Part shown: piece after piece, positions 25,210 through 33,934 of the stretch
Position numbering within the stretch: the first letter of the stretch is position 1
Layout: the number at the start of each line of letters is the position of its first letter
DNA from: Akkermansiaceae bacterium UBA3385
GTDB lineage: Bacteria > Verrucomicrobiota > Verrucomicrobiia > Verrucomicrobiales > Akkermansiaceae
Reading direction: 5' to 3'
Length of the DNA: 64,000 nt
Assembly (NCBI GenBank): GCA_002358905.1
Contig: DEPT01000010.1
Span: 1-64,000 of the forward strand
Translations under genes and position numbers: made by a program
Notes under the pieces: generated by a model
What the model saw: only the letters and a program-made list of their open reading frames with translations
Database searches by the model: none
Told to the model about the DNA's origin: nothing

Positions 25210-25788
25210 TCAGCTGGGGGTGTAGGCAATTGCTCCGCAATACCCCGGAGCAGGAATAAAGAGATGGACGACAGGTGCAGGGGCGAAAAGACATTCGATG
25301 TGCCCGCTTCTGTATAGGAAAGGATATTTGCTGGCATTCCACATGGTATCCCCGGCGTGTTTTACCAGAGCTTCTGCGACACACCAGCAGACGAAGAACT
25401 CTTTTTCCTGGCAACCTCTGTCGCAAAAGGCTGTGTATTGTTCTGGTGCCATGATACGTTTTCCCAGTGCCTGTATGTTCCTGGGTCTGACTCGTTCTAT
25501 ATCGACACCGATTGCTGCATCATGAAACGCCAGGCATAGCATATCCCCGGAATGGCTCAGGTTGAACTGCTGTTTTTCACAGTGTGGTTTACCGTGTGGC
25601 CCATAGCTGAACATGATGGACGCTGGCGCCAACCCGGTCCGGTGGGCAATTTCGTGTCTCAGCAAGGCACGAACCTTGGCGTAATGCCCTCCTCGTCTGT
25701 CTGCTTCCATGCGTTCAGCAGTTGATAAAACGGATAAATCAATGGAATCTGGTGAAATTTCAGACAAATTGTAAAGGAGATAATTCAT
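25210..25788 (-). CDS. 4'-phosphopantetheinyl transferase (Sfp type)
   Basis: A 192-residue enzyme that moves phosphopantetheine from CoA onto carrier proteins. Sfp-family blocks are visible: FNLSHSGDMLCLAF, the metal-binding GVDIERVRPR and the catalytic WCVAEALVKHAG (W-x3-E-A-x2-K). Length fits a small Sfp/AcpT-like member. The start overlaps the phosphodiesterase stop (ATGA). No polyketide or nonribosomal synthetase is in this window, so it may serve the fatty acid ACP or an unseen carrier protein. Confidence 0.85.
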   Translation of the reverse strand: MNYLLYNLSEISPDSIDLSVLSTAERMEADRRGGHYAKVRALLRHEIAHRTGLAPASIMFSYGPHGKPHCEKQQFNLSHSGDMLCLAFHDAAIGVDIERVRPRNIQALGKRIMAPEQYTAFCDRGCQEKEFFVCWCVAEALVKHAGDTMWNASKYPFLYRSGHIECLFAPAPVVHLFIPAPGYCGAIAYTPS

Positions 25789-26279
25789 CAGATGCAGACA
25801 ATCTTTGCAGTATTAGTAATAGTGTCGTACACCCCGATGCTTGGCTTGCTTTGCCGCCCATAGACTTCACCGGGATTGACAAACAGAGTTTCATTCACCT
25901 GCTGTATCTCAGCTTCATGCGTATGGCCGAAAAATACAGCATCATAATGCCCGCTTTCAGCTGCGCGGGTTGCGGTCCATGGTAGGTGCGTAAAGAATAT
26001 CCGCCTACTATTCAATACAATATCGGCGGCATCACCATGCAACTGGGTTTGGCTCCATTTTTCTGCTGCACGGCAGAAAGCGTGTTTCTCGAATTCATTG
26101 TTACCAAACACCAGCTCCATGGGATACTCCCAATTATCCCTCATGGTACGGAATGTGCTGAATCCTGCCATATCCCCCATGAACAGGAGGTGGGTGCAGC
26201 CTTCCTCCCTTGCTGCATGCAGCGCAAGCAGCAAGTGGGTTGTGTGGTCGTGGATATCTGAAAGTAACGCTACGAGCAT
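25788..26279 (-). CDS. YfcE/MJ0936-type metallophosphoesterase
   Basis: A 163-residue cytoplasmic phosphodiesterase of the calcineurin-like superfamily. All five metal-binding blocks are visible: SDIHDH, FMGDMAG, VFGNNEFE, FFTHLPW and FGHTHEA, ending with the family's VNPGEV. Members hydrolyse cyclic nucleotides or small phosphodiesters with two metal ions. It lies four bases after the coiled-coil gene and overlaps the Sfp-type gene. The operon context (GTPase module upstream) makes a nucleotide substrate tempting, but that is inference. Confidence 0.88.
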   Translation of the reverse strand: MLVALLSDIHDHTTHLLLALHAAREEGCTHLLFMGDMAGFSTFRTMRDNWEYPMELVFGNNEFEKHAFCRAAEKWSQTQLHGDAADIVLNSRRIFFTHLPWTATRAAESGHYDAVFFGHTHEAEIQQVNETLFVNPGEVYGRQSKPSIGVYDTITNTAKIVCI

Positions 26280-26283
26280 ATCG

Positions 26284-28398
26284 CTATTTTTCCATAGTGA
26301 AAACAGGAGAGAGCTTTGCAGGTGTCTGCAGGGGCTTGCCCCATGCAGAAGCGGTCATGGCATCGTGGGAAAGATACCACACCAGCTTTCCTTCCTGTAC
26401 CGGCTCAAAAAGAACAGCATCACCGTGTTCATTAATGTACCCGCAGAAACGCGGTGTTACCGCCATCAGCGTGCTGAGATTCCTGCGCACTTCACCAGCA
26501 AAGTCAATGTTGGCATGCTTATGGAACCATTTGGCAAACTTCTTTTCTGCTTCTGCATGGGCTGGGGTGCGTTGCAACCAGCAGCTCCCGTTCAGCTTGA
26601 TATGGCATTCTTCCCGGAGTTTTTCAAACGATTGAATAGCCTGCCGCATTTCCGGCGCGTACCGCATTCCGCTGAGAATGGGATGCTGCCCTGCGTCATT
26701 TATCAGCAGGAGATGATGCAGCACATAAGCTTTGGCCAGCGGGGGAACATCCGGGTGCTCATAATGAAGCACGCGTGTAATTGTTTTCGGAAGATTGATT
26801 TCAGCAATGAAACGTGCGCTGTTCTCCAGCCCAAGTGCTTTATACAGTGGTCTGGGATCCAGTTTCCGGCTTACGACGGAGAGCGGATTCTGCCACTCAA
26901 CTTTTTTCTTGTCTGTCAGGCGGTAGTTCGGGTCAAGCGATGAGCGTTCGAAACAGGCTCTTCCGTACTTGAGTTCGGGGAGCTTTTCAGAATAGGCTTC
27001 CAGTCCTTCTACGGTGTTCGTCAATTCAAACAAGCAAGTACGCAGAGCCGAGTTGCTTGTCAACTCTTCTATGTGTTGAAGTTGTTTTTGCGTTGCTGGT
27101 GTGCTGGGCGAAAAGGAGGGTTTCCCCTCCACCAGGATATCTCTGGCTGATAATAGTAATCCAGGGGGAAGATTCTGACCATGTTCCTGCATCAGCCCAC
27201 GCACGCTTGCCTCCGAAGGGAGCAGGGGGACGATGCTCATCAAATCTATGGAGGGTCTGTATTGTCCGGGAGTGAATTCAGTGAGCAGCCGTTGGTATTT
27301 TTCGTATACACGCACAGACGGAAGGTGCTGGAGCAGCTGTCGAAGCGCTGAGATTTCCTTCAGCATTTTCGTATGCGTATCGATTTCGCTGTACACATTG
27401 CGTATGATATCTTCCGGTATTTGTAATGATTCCGCTGCATCATTATAGATAAGAACCCTCTGCTGGAGTGTTTTCAAGCGGGCGGTCAGGCATTCCTCAT
27501 CCTTATCCGGCGAATCCTGAAGTCCCTGCCATTCGGGCAGGGGAGCCATGAGCTCCTGCAGCAGTGCCAGTCTTTGCTGGTTAAGGGCCTTTTCTTCCTT
27601 GCGGCAGAGTCGCTTCCACCGATTCTGTAGTTTTTCAGCGCTGGGCCCCAGAGCTTTCAGCCTCTTTTCTACCTGGGCTCGGAGATAGACGCCCAGACCG
27701 ACCACAGTCTGCACTCCTGCTTCAATAGGTCTGAGTATGTTTTCGAGCTCTTCTTCCTCTTTCTGCGACTGGCGGATAAGATTGCGGAGACGGTCTGCCT
27801 GTTCATTGGCGCGTCTGCTGACCGTTCGGTTCAGCCCGGTGTCGTGAATGAGCAGCAGCCGTTGTGCCTGCTCCCGTTGAAAATTGTTTGCGGCAGACGT
27901 CAGAATATCTGCTGCTGACTCTGCCCGTTGCCACAGGTACCATGAGCTGCCGCCCGCCAGCATCAGCAGACTAAGAACAGCCGCCCCGGAGACGATAATC
28001 TTGCTGATGGGCTTGCGGCGGCGTTGCATTTCCCTTGCTATGGCTGCACGGAGTTGTCCGAGTGCTTTTTTTTCTGATACAGTGACCAGATGCTCCAATG
28101 CACGTTCCAGATACACTGACCTGTGTTTCAAGCGCCGAAGCATGGGTTTCTTCATCGACCCCAATTTTTGCGGGGCGCTTACGAAATCTGCTATACATTG
28201 TTGCAGCTCCCTGTAGTCAACCTCCTCAAAGCTGAAAGGCTTACCCATAAGGTAACGGGCTAATTCCTCCCTTGCCTTGGTGTTGGCCGGATTATCCTGA
28301 ACAGCCTCTTGAAGCACAGCAGAAGCTTCTCTGCGGCGACCTGAGCGAGCCAGGACCCTCACTTTCTGCAAAACAGGATCTGGTTTGCGTCTTGCCAT
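26284..28398 (-). CDS. Membrane-anchored coiled-coil protein, third component of GTPase operon
   Basis: A 704-residue protein that I do not recognise. It begins with a basic helix and a TPR-like segment (about residues 8-50: VLARSGRRREASAVLQEAVQDNP and similar pieces). One membrane span follows at about residues 132-156 (IIVSGAAVLSLLMLAGGSSW). Next comes a long helical, coiled-coil-prone region (about 160-350, rich in Glu, Arg, Leu and Gln). The C-terminal third (about 430-700) is globular. It starts three bases after the GAP1-like gene and is clearly co-transcribed. The likely topology is a cytoplasmic head with a large domain across the membrane. It may be the scaffold of the system; that is inference. 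Confidence 0.75.
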   Translation of the reverse strand: MARRKPDPVLQKVRVLARSGRRREASAVLQEAVQDNPANTKAREELARYLMGKPFSFEEVDYRELQQCIADFVSAPQKLGSMKKPMLRRLKHRSVYLERALEHLVTVSEKKALGQLRAAIAREMQRRRKPISKIIVSGAAVLSLLMLAGGSSWYLWQRAESAADILTSAANNFQREQAQRLLLIHDTGLNRTVSRRANEQADRLRNLIRQSQKEEEELENILRPIEAGVQTVVGLGVYLRAQVEKRLKALGPSAEKLQNRWKRLCRKEEKALNQQRLALLQELMAPLPEWQGLQDSPDKDEECLTARLKTLQQRVLIYNDAAESLQIPEDIIRNVYSEIDTHTKMLKEISALRQLLQHLPSVRVYEKYQRLLTEFTPGQYRPSIDLMSIVPLLPSEASVRGLMQEHGQNLPPGLLLSARDILVEGKPSFSPSTPATQKQLQHIEELTSNSALRTCLFELTNTVEGLEAYSEKLPELKYGRACFERSSLDPNYRLTDKKKVEWQNPLSVVSRKLDPRPLYKALGLENSARFIAEINLPKTITRVLHYEHPDVPPLAKAYVLHHLLLINDAGQHPILSGMRYAPEMRQAIQSFEKLREECHIKLNGSCWLQRTPAHAEAEKKFAKWFHKHANIDFAGEVRRNLSTLMAVTPRFCGYINEHGDAVLFEPVQEGKLVWYLSHDAMTASAWGKPLQTPAKLSPVFTMEK

Positions 28399-28401
28399 GA
28401 A

Positions 28402-31209
28402 TCATTTCTGCTGCTGTTTCATTTCAAACCTCCACAGAAGTTCAACATGATTACCTATGGTAATATCCTTGAGGACGAGAACCGGGGCTGGTTCCTTGTG
28501 CTCTTTCTGCTTTTGCTGTTCTGTGGTGTAAGCTGCGCACAGGCTGCGCGTAAATGTATCGCAGATACGCTTCCTGATAAGTTCGCAGGCCGCAGGTGTG
28601 GCCAGTTGTTTCTTGACACTGTTCCGCAGCTTGATGGCTTTGAATTTGTTGGCCGTTGCTTCTTCCGGGGTAAGATACAGGCCGGTTTCCCTGGTGATGA
28701 TCTGCAGCAGGATTTTGTTGAATGCCTTATCTGCAAATAACTTGATATAGGAATTCTGCAGGTGGCGCTTTTCTGCCCGTGTCAGTTTTTCATTCCCAAG
28801 CCTGCAGCAGATAGAATACAGGTTTCCCAGGGTCAGCTCTTTATTGTCGGATGCGGTTTCTCCGCAACAGGGGGTGTTGGCCACCAGCTCAAACATGCGT
28901 TCCAGACGTCCGGGTAAATCCGGTTTGCGCACCATTTCACAGAGCACGCTTGTGCGTTTCTCTGTTTCATCGACTACTGTGGACTCCTGCCATTCATAAG
29001 CTCCGAATACGGGGTTGAGCAATGCCAGACTATTATGTCCGGAAAGAACCGGTATATTGATGGAAAAGTGAATCGGGTCAACATCCCCCTTTGCCAGAAC
29101 CCACGGAAAGCGAGCTGGCTTATGCAATCTCAACTGAGCCACCCCCTGACTGTCAGAAGGTGTCACGATTTCTAATTTGTCGGGTGTCACTTCCAGATTC
29201 ACTTTCGATACAGGCGGCAGGGGAATGGCTTTACCAGATGGAACTGGTATGCCAAACGACGTTGCCAGAATAACGTTGGTGTAAAAGTCAGATTTTGTCG
29301 GAACAGGGAAGCTCACCACGGCTTCTGCTCCTTCGCAACGTACGCTGTGCAGCCGTCCACCCCGTACCGTGAATCGGGCAGCGGGTACTTCCGTTGGTTT
29401 CCCTTCCTTATGCTCCGGTTTAAGAAGAAACTCACCTTCTGTTTCAGTGGGTGTAATATATATTCTGTAGCCATTTTCGCTCAGACTGAGCCGCTGGGCG
29501 CCTTTCAGGACTCCGCCGGAGGTAAAAGCAGAAACGGCGTAGGTGCCAGTGGCTATTGACACAGGAAGCAGGGGAATGATTTCTTCGAGTATCTGGGGTA
29601 ATTCGGCACCGGCTACAGCAGTGCTGGGAATGAGCGATACCCGGTTGGGAACAGATGCAGAATCAGCAGCGTTGCTGACATCGTACCCAGGTGTATCGGC
29701 GGTGGCAAGAATGGTGGTTTCCGGGGTGGTGGCTGCAGCGCCGATTGCGTAGGGTTTCAGTTCTGGCGTCTGCATCAGCCCCAGAATCTGAGGCTCGCTC
29801 TGCTTGAGCGCTAGCCAATCCTTCAGCTGCATCCCATTGAATTGTTCCTGCCAGGTCTGTGGGTCAACTTTGTGTGTCGCTTCGTGCAGGTAGAGCAAGA
29901 CCATCTGCTTATCACTTATTCCGAGCAATCGAGAGCATTCGCATAATCGCTTGATTGCAGCAGTGTGTCTGACCTCATTCCGCCTGGCGTTCCGGATGAT
30001 TCCTGCCGATTCTATAATTAAGGCATCTTCCGGTGTTTTTTCTGCGATGCTCAGTAACTTATCGAGCACGGTTATCGTGTTCTCGTGAGCGTATTCCGAC
30101 TCTATCAGTGCCGTGAATGTACGGAGAGGAGGGGCCCCTGTTTCTTTGCCAACGGCATGTGTCAGCCCCGTAGCCGTCTGTGCAGCATCAGGTGAATCAT
30201 CTGCAAGCCAAATACCCAGAGCAACACATGCCGCAGATCCTGCCACAGCCACACACACCGGAACGAAGGAATGGTGTGCTGGCCTGACATCATATACCAG
30301 CCAGTCAGGTTCTTCCGTGTAAATATAAGCAGCCTCAGCACGCGCCAGGGAACTCATCATGCTACCTTTGTGGTGCGGCTCATGCGTGGGGGGCAAGGCA
30401 TTGCTGACCGGAGGAATTCGTGTCGAATCCTGGGTAAGAATGTTATGGGAACGTTCTATGTTCAGTACCGGGTGCCCTGTTCTGATGGCTCGTTGAACGA
30501 GCGGAGAGCTTGGCACCGTCACCATGCGAAGCGTATCTGCAAAACTGTCTGCCTCATCTGCCAGTGTTGTATACGTTACACCCCATCCGCGTGCGTGGGT
30601 CAGCCAGTCGCTCTCGTGAAACAGACTGAGTATATCCTTGGAATGGGTTCCGGGCTCAATGGTAATCAAACAATCTCGTTCAAACGGGCTGGTATAGAAG
30701 GCTCGCGCATTTGCTTTGTGTCCTGTCAGGCGTTTCCAGGTAGGCTGTGCAGCGGCATCCGGCAGGTCATCGAAGGTCATGTTGGGTTCACCTGAGATAT
30801 AGGCAGGTTCTCCATGCCAGCGGTTCATCCAGAATCCGCATTTCAGAAGAGCCAGCGTTAATCCGGCAGGGGTTGGTCTGTGCTCCGCATCATCTGCCAG
30901 CCGTCGCACTTCTGACTGGTTTAGAATGAGGTGATGCGCGATGTAGCACCCTCTTCCACTGTAATCGGCACCTGCCTGCTGAACGCAGGATAATACATGC
31001 CAAGCCGCTGCGGCATGGTCGAGTATATGATAACTGAACTGTGGTCCCTGCTGGGCGCATCCACCCCGTGGCTCACGATATATACTCAGGGCCGACAACT
31101 TGGCACAGAGAGCCTTGGGAAGTTTTTCAGAGCGCGCAACAATACCGTAACCGGATTCGCTGGAATCCAGTAGGCGGAATGAGCTCGTGTAGATGAGCTG
31201 AAATGACAT
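28402..31209 (-). CDS. GAP1-like GTPase-associated protein with membrane span
   Basis: A 935-residue protein. Its first 250 residues resemble the GTPase-associated protein 1 N-terminal domain (GAP1-N2 type): FQLIYTSSFRLLDSSESGYG, then GYGIVARSEKLPK, PQFSYHILDH and the conserved DYSGRGCYIAHHLIL (residues 82-96). A single membrane span follows at about 315-335 (FVPVCVAVAGSAACVALGIW). The remainder has a helical region and strand-rich segments with no motif I can name. In the published classification of NTP-dependent bacterial conflict systems, GAP1 proteins are encoded next to double-GTPase proteins, as here: the GTPase gene ends two bases upstream. Domain assignment is from memory of the family, moderately sure. 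Confidence 0.7.
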   Translation of the reverse strand: MSFQLIYTSSFRLLDSSESGYGIVARSEKLPKALCAKLSALSIYREPRGGCAQQGPQFSYHILDHAAAAWHVLSCVQQAGADYSGRGCYIAHHLILNQSEVRRLADDAEHRPTPAGLTLALLKCGFWMNRWHGEPAYISGEPNMTFDDLPDAAAQPTWKRLTGHKANARAFYTSPFERDCLITIEPGTHSKDILSLFHESDWLTHARGWGVTYTTLADEADSFADTLRMVTVPSSPLVQRAIRTGHPVLNIERSHNILTQDSTRIPPVSNALPPTHEPHHKGSMMSSLARAEAAYIYTEEPDWLVYDVRPAHHSFVPVCVAVAGSAACVALGIWLADDSPDAAQTATGLTHAVGKETGAPPLRTFTALIESEYAHENTITVLDKLLSIAEKTPEDALIIESAGIIRNARRNEVRHTAAIKRLCECSRLLGISDKQMVLLYLHEATHKVDPQTWQEQFNGMQLKDWLALKQSEPQILGLMQTPELKPYAIGAAATTPETTILATADTPGYDVSNAADSASVPNRVSLIPSTAVAGAELPQILEEIIPLLPVSIATGTYAVSAFTSGGVLKGAQRLSLSENGYRIYITPTETEGEFLLKPEHKEGKPTEVPAARFTVRGGRLHSVRCEGAEAVVSFPVPTKSDFYTNVILATSFGIPVPSGKAIPLPPVSKVNLEVTPDKLEIVTPSDSQGVAQLRLHKPARFPWVLAKGDVDPIHFSINIPVLSGHNSLALLNPVFGAYEWQESTVVDETEKRTSVLCEMVRKPDLPGRLERMFELVANTPCCGETASDNKELTLGNLYSICCRLGNEKLTRAEKRHLQNSYIKLFADKAFNKILLQIITRETGLYLTPEEATANKFKAIKLRNSVKKQLATPAACELIRKRICDTFTRSLCAAYTTEQQKQKEHKEPAPVLVLKDITIGNHVELLWRFEMKQQQK

Positions 31210-31211
31210 AT

Positions 31212-32954
31212 TCAGTGTTGCGAACTGGGAATGAGAGAGGGGGCTACATGATGCAGTGCCCAGAGCAGGGGCTCCGTTACTCGCACAGGATGCACCTCAC
31301 CGGACGCAGGCCCGATGAGCATTGACCCGCTGGATTCATCCTTGAATTCCACAGGTGATTCACCCAGAGCACTGGCTGCAAAATACCTTACATTCGAAGA
31401 TATGGCCTCGGCATTGGTGCAGATATGAGGCGCAATGTTGAAGATGAACTGGCGCAGTCTCGTAGAGTTGACATTCACGTGCTCCGTCATGAACATGCCG
31501 TTTCGGCAGGCTGGGAGCAGGGGCTCGGGGCCCAGCAGGTGTATCCAGGTATCACTTTTACCGATGATGACCGCAAGGGGAATATCTAGTTTTTCTGATG
31601 GTGGCAGATTCAGTCGCGTCCGGAGTCTCATCTCTGATTCTGCCAGCAGCATAGCCTGGCGGCCCGGTCGATACAGTGAGTTCCTCAACTGCGGGTCCTT
31701 GCTTTCCTGCAGCAGCTGCCGGAATCCCGGGTTTGCCGTCGGGTCGAATAGGAAAAGGATGGCGGAAGCCACGCTGAGATGGTGGCTTCCCGGGGTGAGT
31801 ACATTGTCCCGACCGGGTTGAAAATCTTCACCTGCGTTGTCGTATAGGACCAGGGAGTGCGTTTCTGCTCCTTTGTTCAAATTATAGATGAACGGTCTGG
31901 GCATGTTGGCAAACACGCCTTGCCGCCACACTTTGTGGTAGAGCCGTCCCTGCATCTGCGTTTTGGCAATGTATGCTTCCTGCGGAGTCTGGGCAGAAAA
32001 CAAGCGCATGCGCATTTCATTGAGAGGTTCGTTGGTTTCGGGATCTGCATCTCTGAATGGCATACCGAAATCCCTCGGGAACATGCTTTCCAGCTCATGC
32101 ACCATGGAGATGAGATAGTAACTCTTGCCCGCAGCGGTAACACCAACAAGGGATATGATATGCTGCTGAGTCTGCGTGAAGAAGGGTGGCAACTTGCTGT
32201 GGCAATGAGGGCAGGCATATTCACTGCAGGGAACGCCTTTTGAATCCAGTGGCAATCCATTGGGGGAATGGTACTTCGGCTGAAAACGCTGCATGGCATC
32301 TTCTCCAAGAATGGAATCTCCCATCAGTTCCGGGTGGCTTGCTATGCTGAGTATGTCTCCGGGCATGAAGAACTCCCAGCAGCAGGGGCATCGCAAGGCT
32401 TCCTGCACATCATGGGTGGCTGGTTCCGGAACTGCAGATTCAGCCTCGCGGCTTCCGGCAAAGTCTGCCACGCCTACAATATCCTTCAGGTAGAATGCGC
32501 AGTGCTCCAGCCCCTGAAAGGATGCCAGCACATCGTCCGGCAGTTCGGGGGCGACTAACGGTAAATCAGCCAGAGCATAAGGCCCGTACCACTCTTCGCG
32601 TGATGGATTATAGAGGAACCATACATTCGGGTCGTACTGGCTGAAATCCGGGCGCGAAGCATCGTTGCCGTACCAACAGATAAAGCAGCCCTGTTCCAGC
32701 ACAAAAAGGTACATGGTTTCGGGCCTGATGACCACATCCGATTTCAATTGCACGCCGTTGAGCGAATACTGGGAAATCCGGCCGTGGGGAAAAAAACGGC
32801 ACACAGAATCACGCTGGGCGAACGAGCCGCCGTGTTCGGTGTTCATCTTTACGCGAAACGTATTTTTCTCGCCAGAGCCGATTGTCATGAAAACGCCATC
32901 CGATGCGCGAAGTTTAGCGGCCAGACAATCGTAAATGTACAGTTGCTTGTTCAT
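31212..32954 (-). CDS. FHA-like/GYF-like/zinc-ribbon P-loop GTPase (DO-GTPase2-like)
   Basis: A 580-residue protein. I start it at MNKQLYIYDC (ATG 32954), just after the promoter; the frame stays open 50 codons further up. Residues 20-95 look FHA-like (FMTIGSGEKNTFRV and SLNGVQL). Residues 110-140 contain WYGPYALADL, a GYF_2-type motif. Cysteines at 189, 191 and 192 and at 248 and 251 (RCPCCW, ACPHCHS) suggest a zinc ribbon. The nucleotide-binding domain has P-loop GVTAAGKS (271-278), a Walker B/switch LVLYDNAGED (368-377) and a G4-like IIGKSDTW (463-470). This matches double-GTPase (DO-GTPase2) proteins of the GAP1 system. It heads a seven-gene operon. It probably senses phosphoprotein or peptide partners and switches on nucleotide state; that is inference. 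Confidence 0.75.
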   Translation of the reverse strand: MNKQLYIYDCLAAKLRASDGVFMTIGSGEKNTFRVKMNTEHGGSFAQRDSVCRFFPHGRISQYSLNGVQLKSDVVIRPETMYLFVLEQGCFICWYGNDASRPDFSQYDPNVWFLYNPSREEWYGPYALADLPLVAPELPDDVLASFQGLEHCAFYLKDIVGVADFAGSREAESAVPEPATHDVQEALRCPCCWEFFMPGDILSIASHPELMGDSILGEDAMQRFQPKYHSPNGLPLDSKGVPCSEYACPHCHSKLPPFFTQTQQHIISLVGVTAAGKSYYLISMVHELESMFPRDFGMPFRDADPETNEPLNEMRMRLFSAQTPQEAYIAKTQMQGRLYHKVWRQGVFANMPRPFIYNLNKGAETHSLVLYDNAGEDFQPGRDNVLTPGSHHLSVASAILFLFDPTANPGFRQLLQESKDPQLRNSLYRPGRQAMLLAESEMRLRTRLNLPPSEKLDIPLAVIIGKSDTWIHLLGPEPLLPACRNGMFMTEHVNVNSTRLRQFIFNIAPHICTNAEAISSNVRYFAASALGESPVEFKDESSGSMLIGPASGEVHPVRVTEPLLWALHHVAPSLIPSSQH

Positions 32955-32972
32955 GCGTAAATACCTGCGCTT

Positions 32973-33001
32973 ATTATAGCGATTAGGAGCTGCGGAGTCA
33001 A
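32973..33001 (-). promoter_or_regulatory. Promoter of the GTPase-GAP1 operon
   Basis: Read on the minus strand: TTGACT (33001-32996), a 17-base spacer and a perfect TATAAT (32978-32973). The ATG at 32954 lies 18 bases on, giving a leader of about 11 bases. Confidence 0.75.
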
Positions 33002-33050
33002 GAAAAGAGCAGTATTCTGCCTGAGTAGGGATTATCCCTGTCATGACGGG

Positions 33051-33079
33051 TTGAAGTGCAACTATGCTTGTGTTAGAAT
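33051..33079 (+). promoter_or_regulatory. panC promoter, leaderless type
   Basis: TTGAAG at 33051-33056, a 17-base spacer and TAGAAT at 33074-33079, then six bases to the ATG at 33086. It is back to back with the GTPase operon promoter. Confidence 0.75.
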
Positions 33080-33085
33080 GAACAC

Positions 33086-33934
33086 ATGCAGACAGCCTAT
33101 ACAAAGGAAGAGTTGCGTTCTATCCTGGCACCCTTGCGGGGAAAGCGTATTGTCTTTGTCCCCACTATGGGGGCCTTGCATGCAGGGCATGCTTCGCTTC
33201 TCGTTCAGGCCCGGGAACTGGCGGGGGAAGACGGTGCCGTTGTGGCGAGTGTGTTCCTTAATCCTGTTCAGTTTGACAATGCCGGGGATTTGGCAACGTA
33301 TCCCAAGACTCCGGCTCAGGACCTGGAGCTTTGTGATAAATGCGGCGTGGATGTGGTGTTCATGCCCTCGCCGGATACCATGTATTGTTCAGACCGTTCC
33401 ATTACGATGGAAGAAACCAGCCTGTCCACTGTTTTGTGTGGCGCGAGCCGTCCCGGACATTTTGCCGGCGTGTGCCTGGTGGTCAGCAAACTATTCAATC
33501 TTGTTCAACCCACGGATGCGATTTTCGGGAAGAAAGATTACCAGCAGCTGGCTATTCTCCGCCGCATGGTGAGAGACCTGGATATTCCGGTAATGATTCA
33601 CGGAGCTGAGATTGTACGTGAGGATGATGGCCTTGCACTTTCCAGCCGTAACGTGCGCCTCTCGCCGGAGCATCGGGCTGCCGCTCCGATTATCCGTAAA
33701 TCCTTGCTCGCTGCATCTCGTGACTATGAGGCAGGTGCTTCCGCTTCCTCTATCTGCAGCAGGGTAAAGTCCGAACTGGAGTCCGTTCCCGGTGTCCGTT
33801 GTGATTATGTTGAGCTGGTGGATGCCACAACCTTGCATGAGGTCACAAACGAACACAGACTCGCCCTGCTGGCTGTTGCCGCGTGGTTCGGAGAGGTCCG
33901 TCTTATTGATAACATAGAACTTTCCCGCTCATGA
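33086..33934 (+). CDS. panC: Pantothenate synthetase
   Basis: PanC joins pantoate and beta-alanine with ATP to make pantothenate, a precursor of coenzyme A. The 282-residue length is normal. The HIGH-type motif is in VPTMGALHAGHASLL, then FLNPVQFDNAGDLATYP, FAGVCLVVSKLFNLVQP, FGKKDYQQLAILRRMVRDL and LALSSRNVRL follow in family order. panB and panD are not present. Its stop overlaps the next gene's start (ATGA), so the ABC ATPase is co-translated. Confidence 0.96.
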   Translation: MQTAYTKEELRSILAPLRGKRIVFVPTMGALHAGHASLLVQARELAGEDGAVVASVFLNPVQFDNAGDLATYPKTPAQDLELCDKCGVDVVFMPSPDTMYCSDRSITMEETSLSTVLCGASRPGHFAGVCLVVSKLFNLVQPTDAIFGKKDYQQLAILRRMVRDLDIPVMIHGAEIVREDDGLALSSRNVRLSPEHRAAAPIIRKSLLAASRDYEAGASASSICSRVKSELESVPGVRCDYVELVDATTLHEVTNEHRLALLAVAAWFGEVRLIDNIELSRS

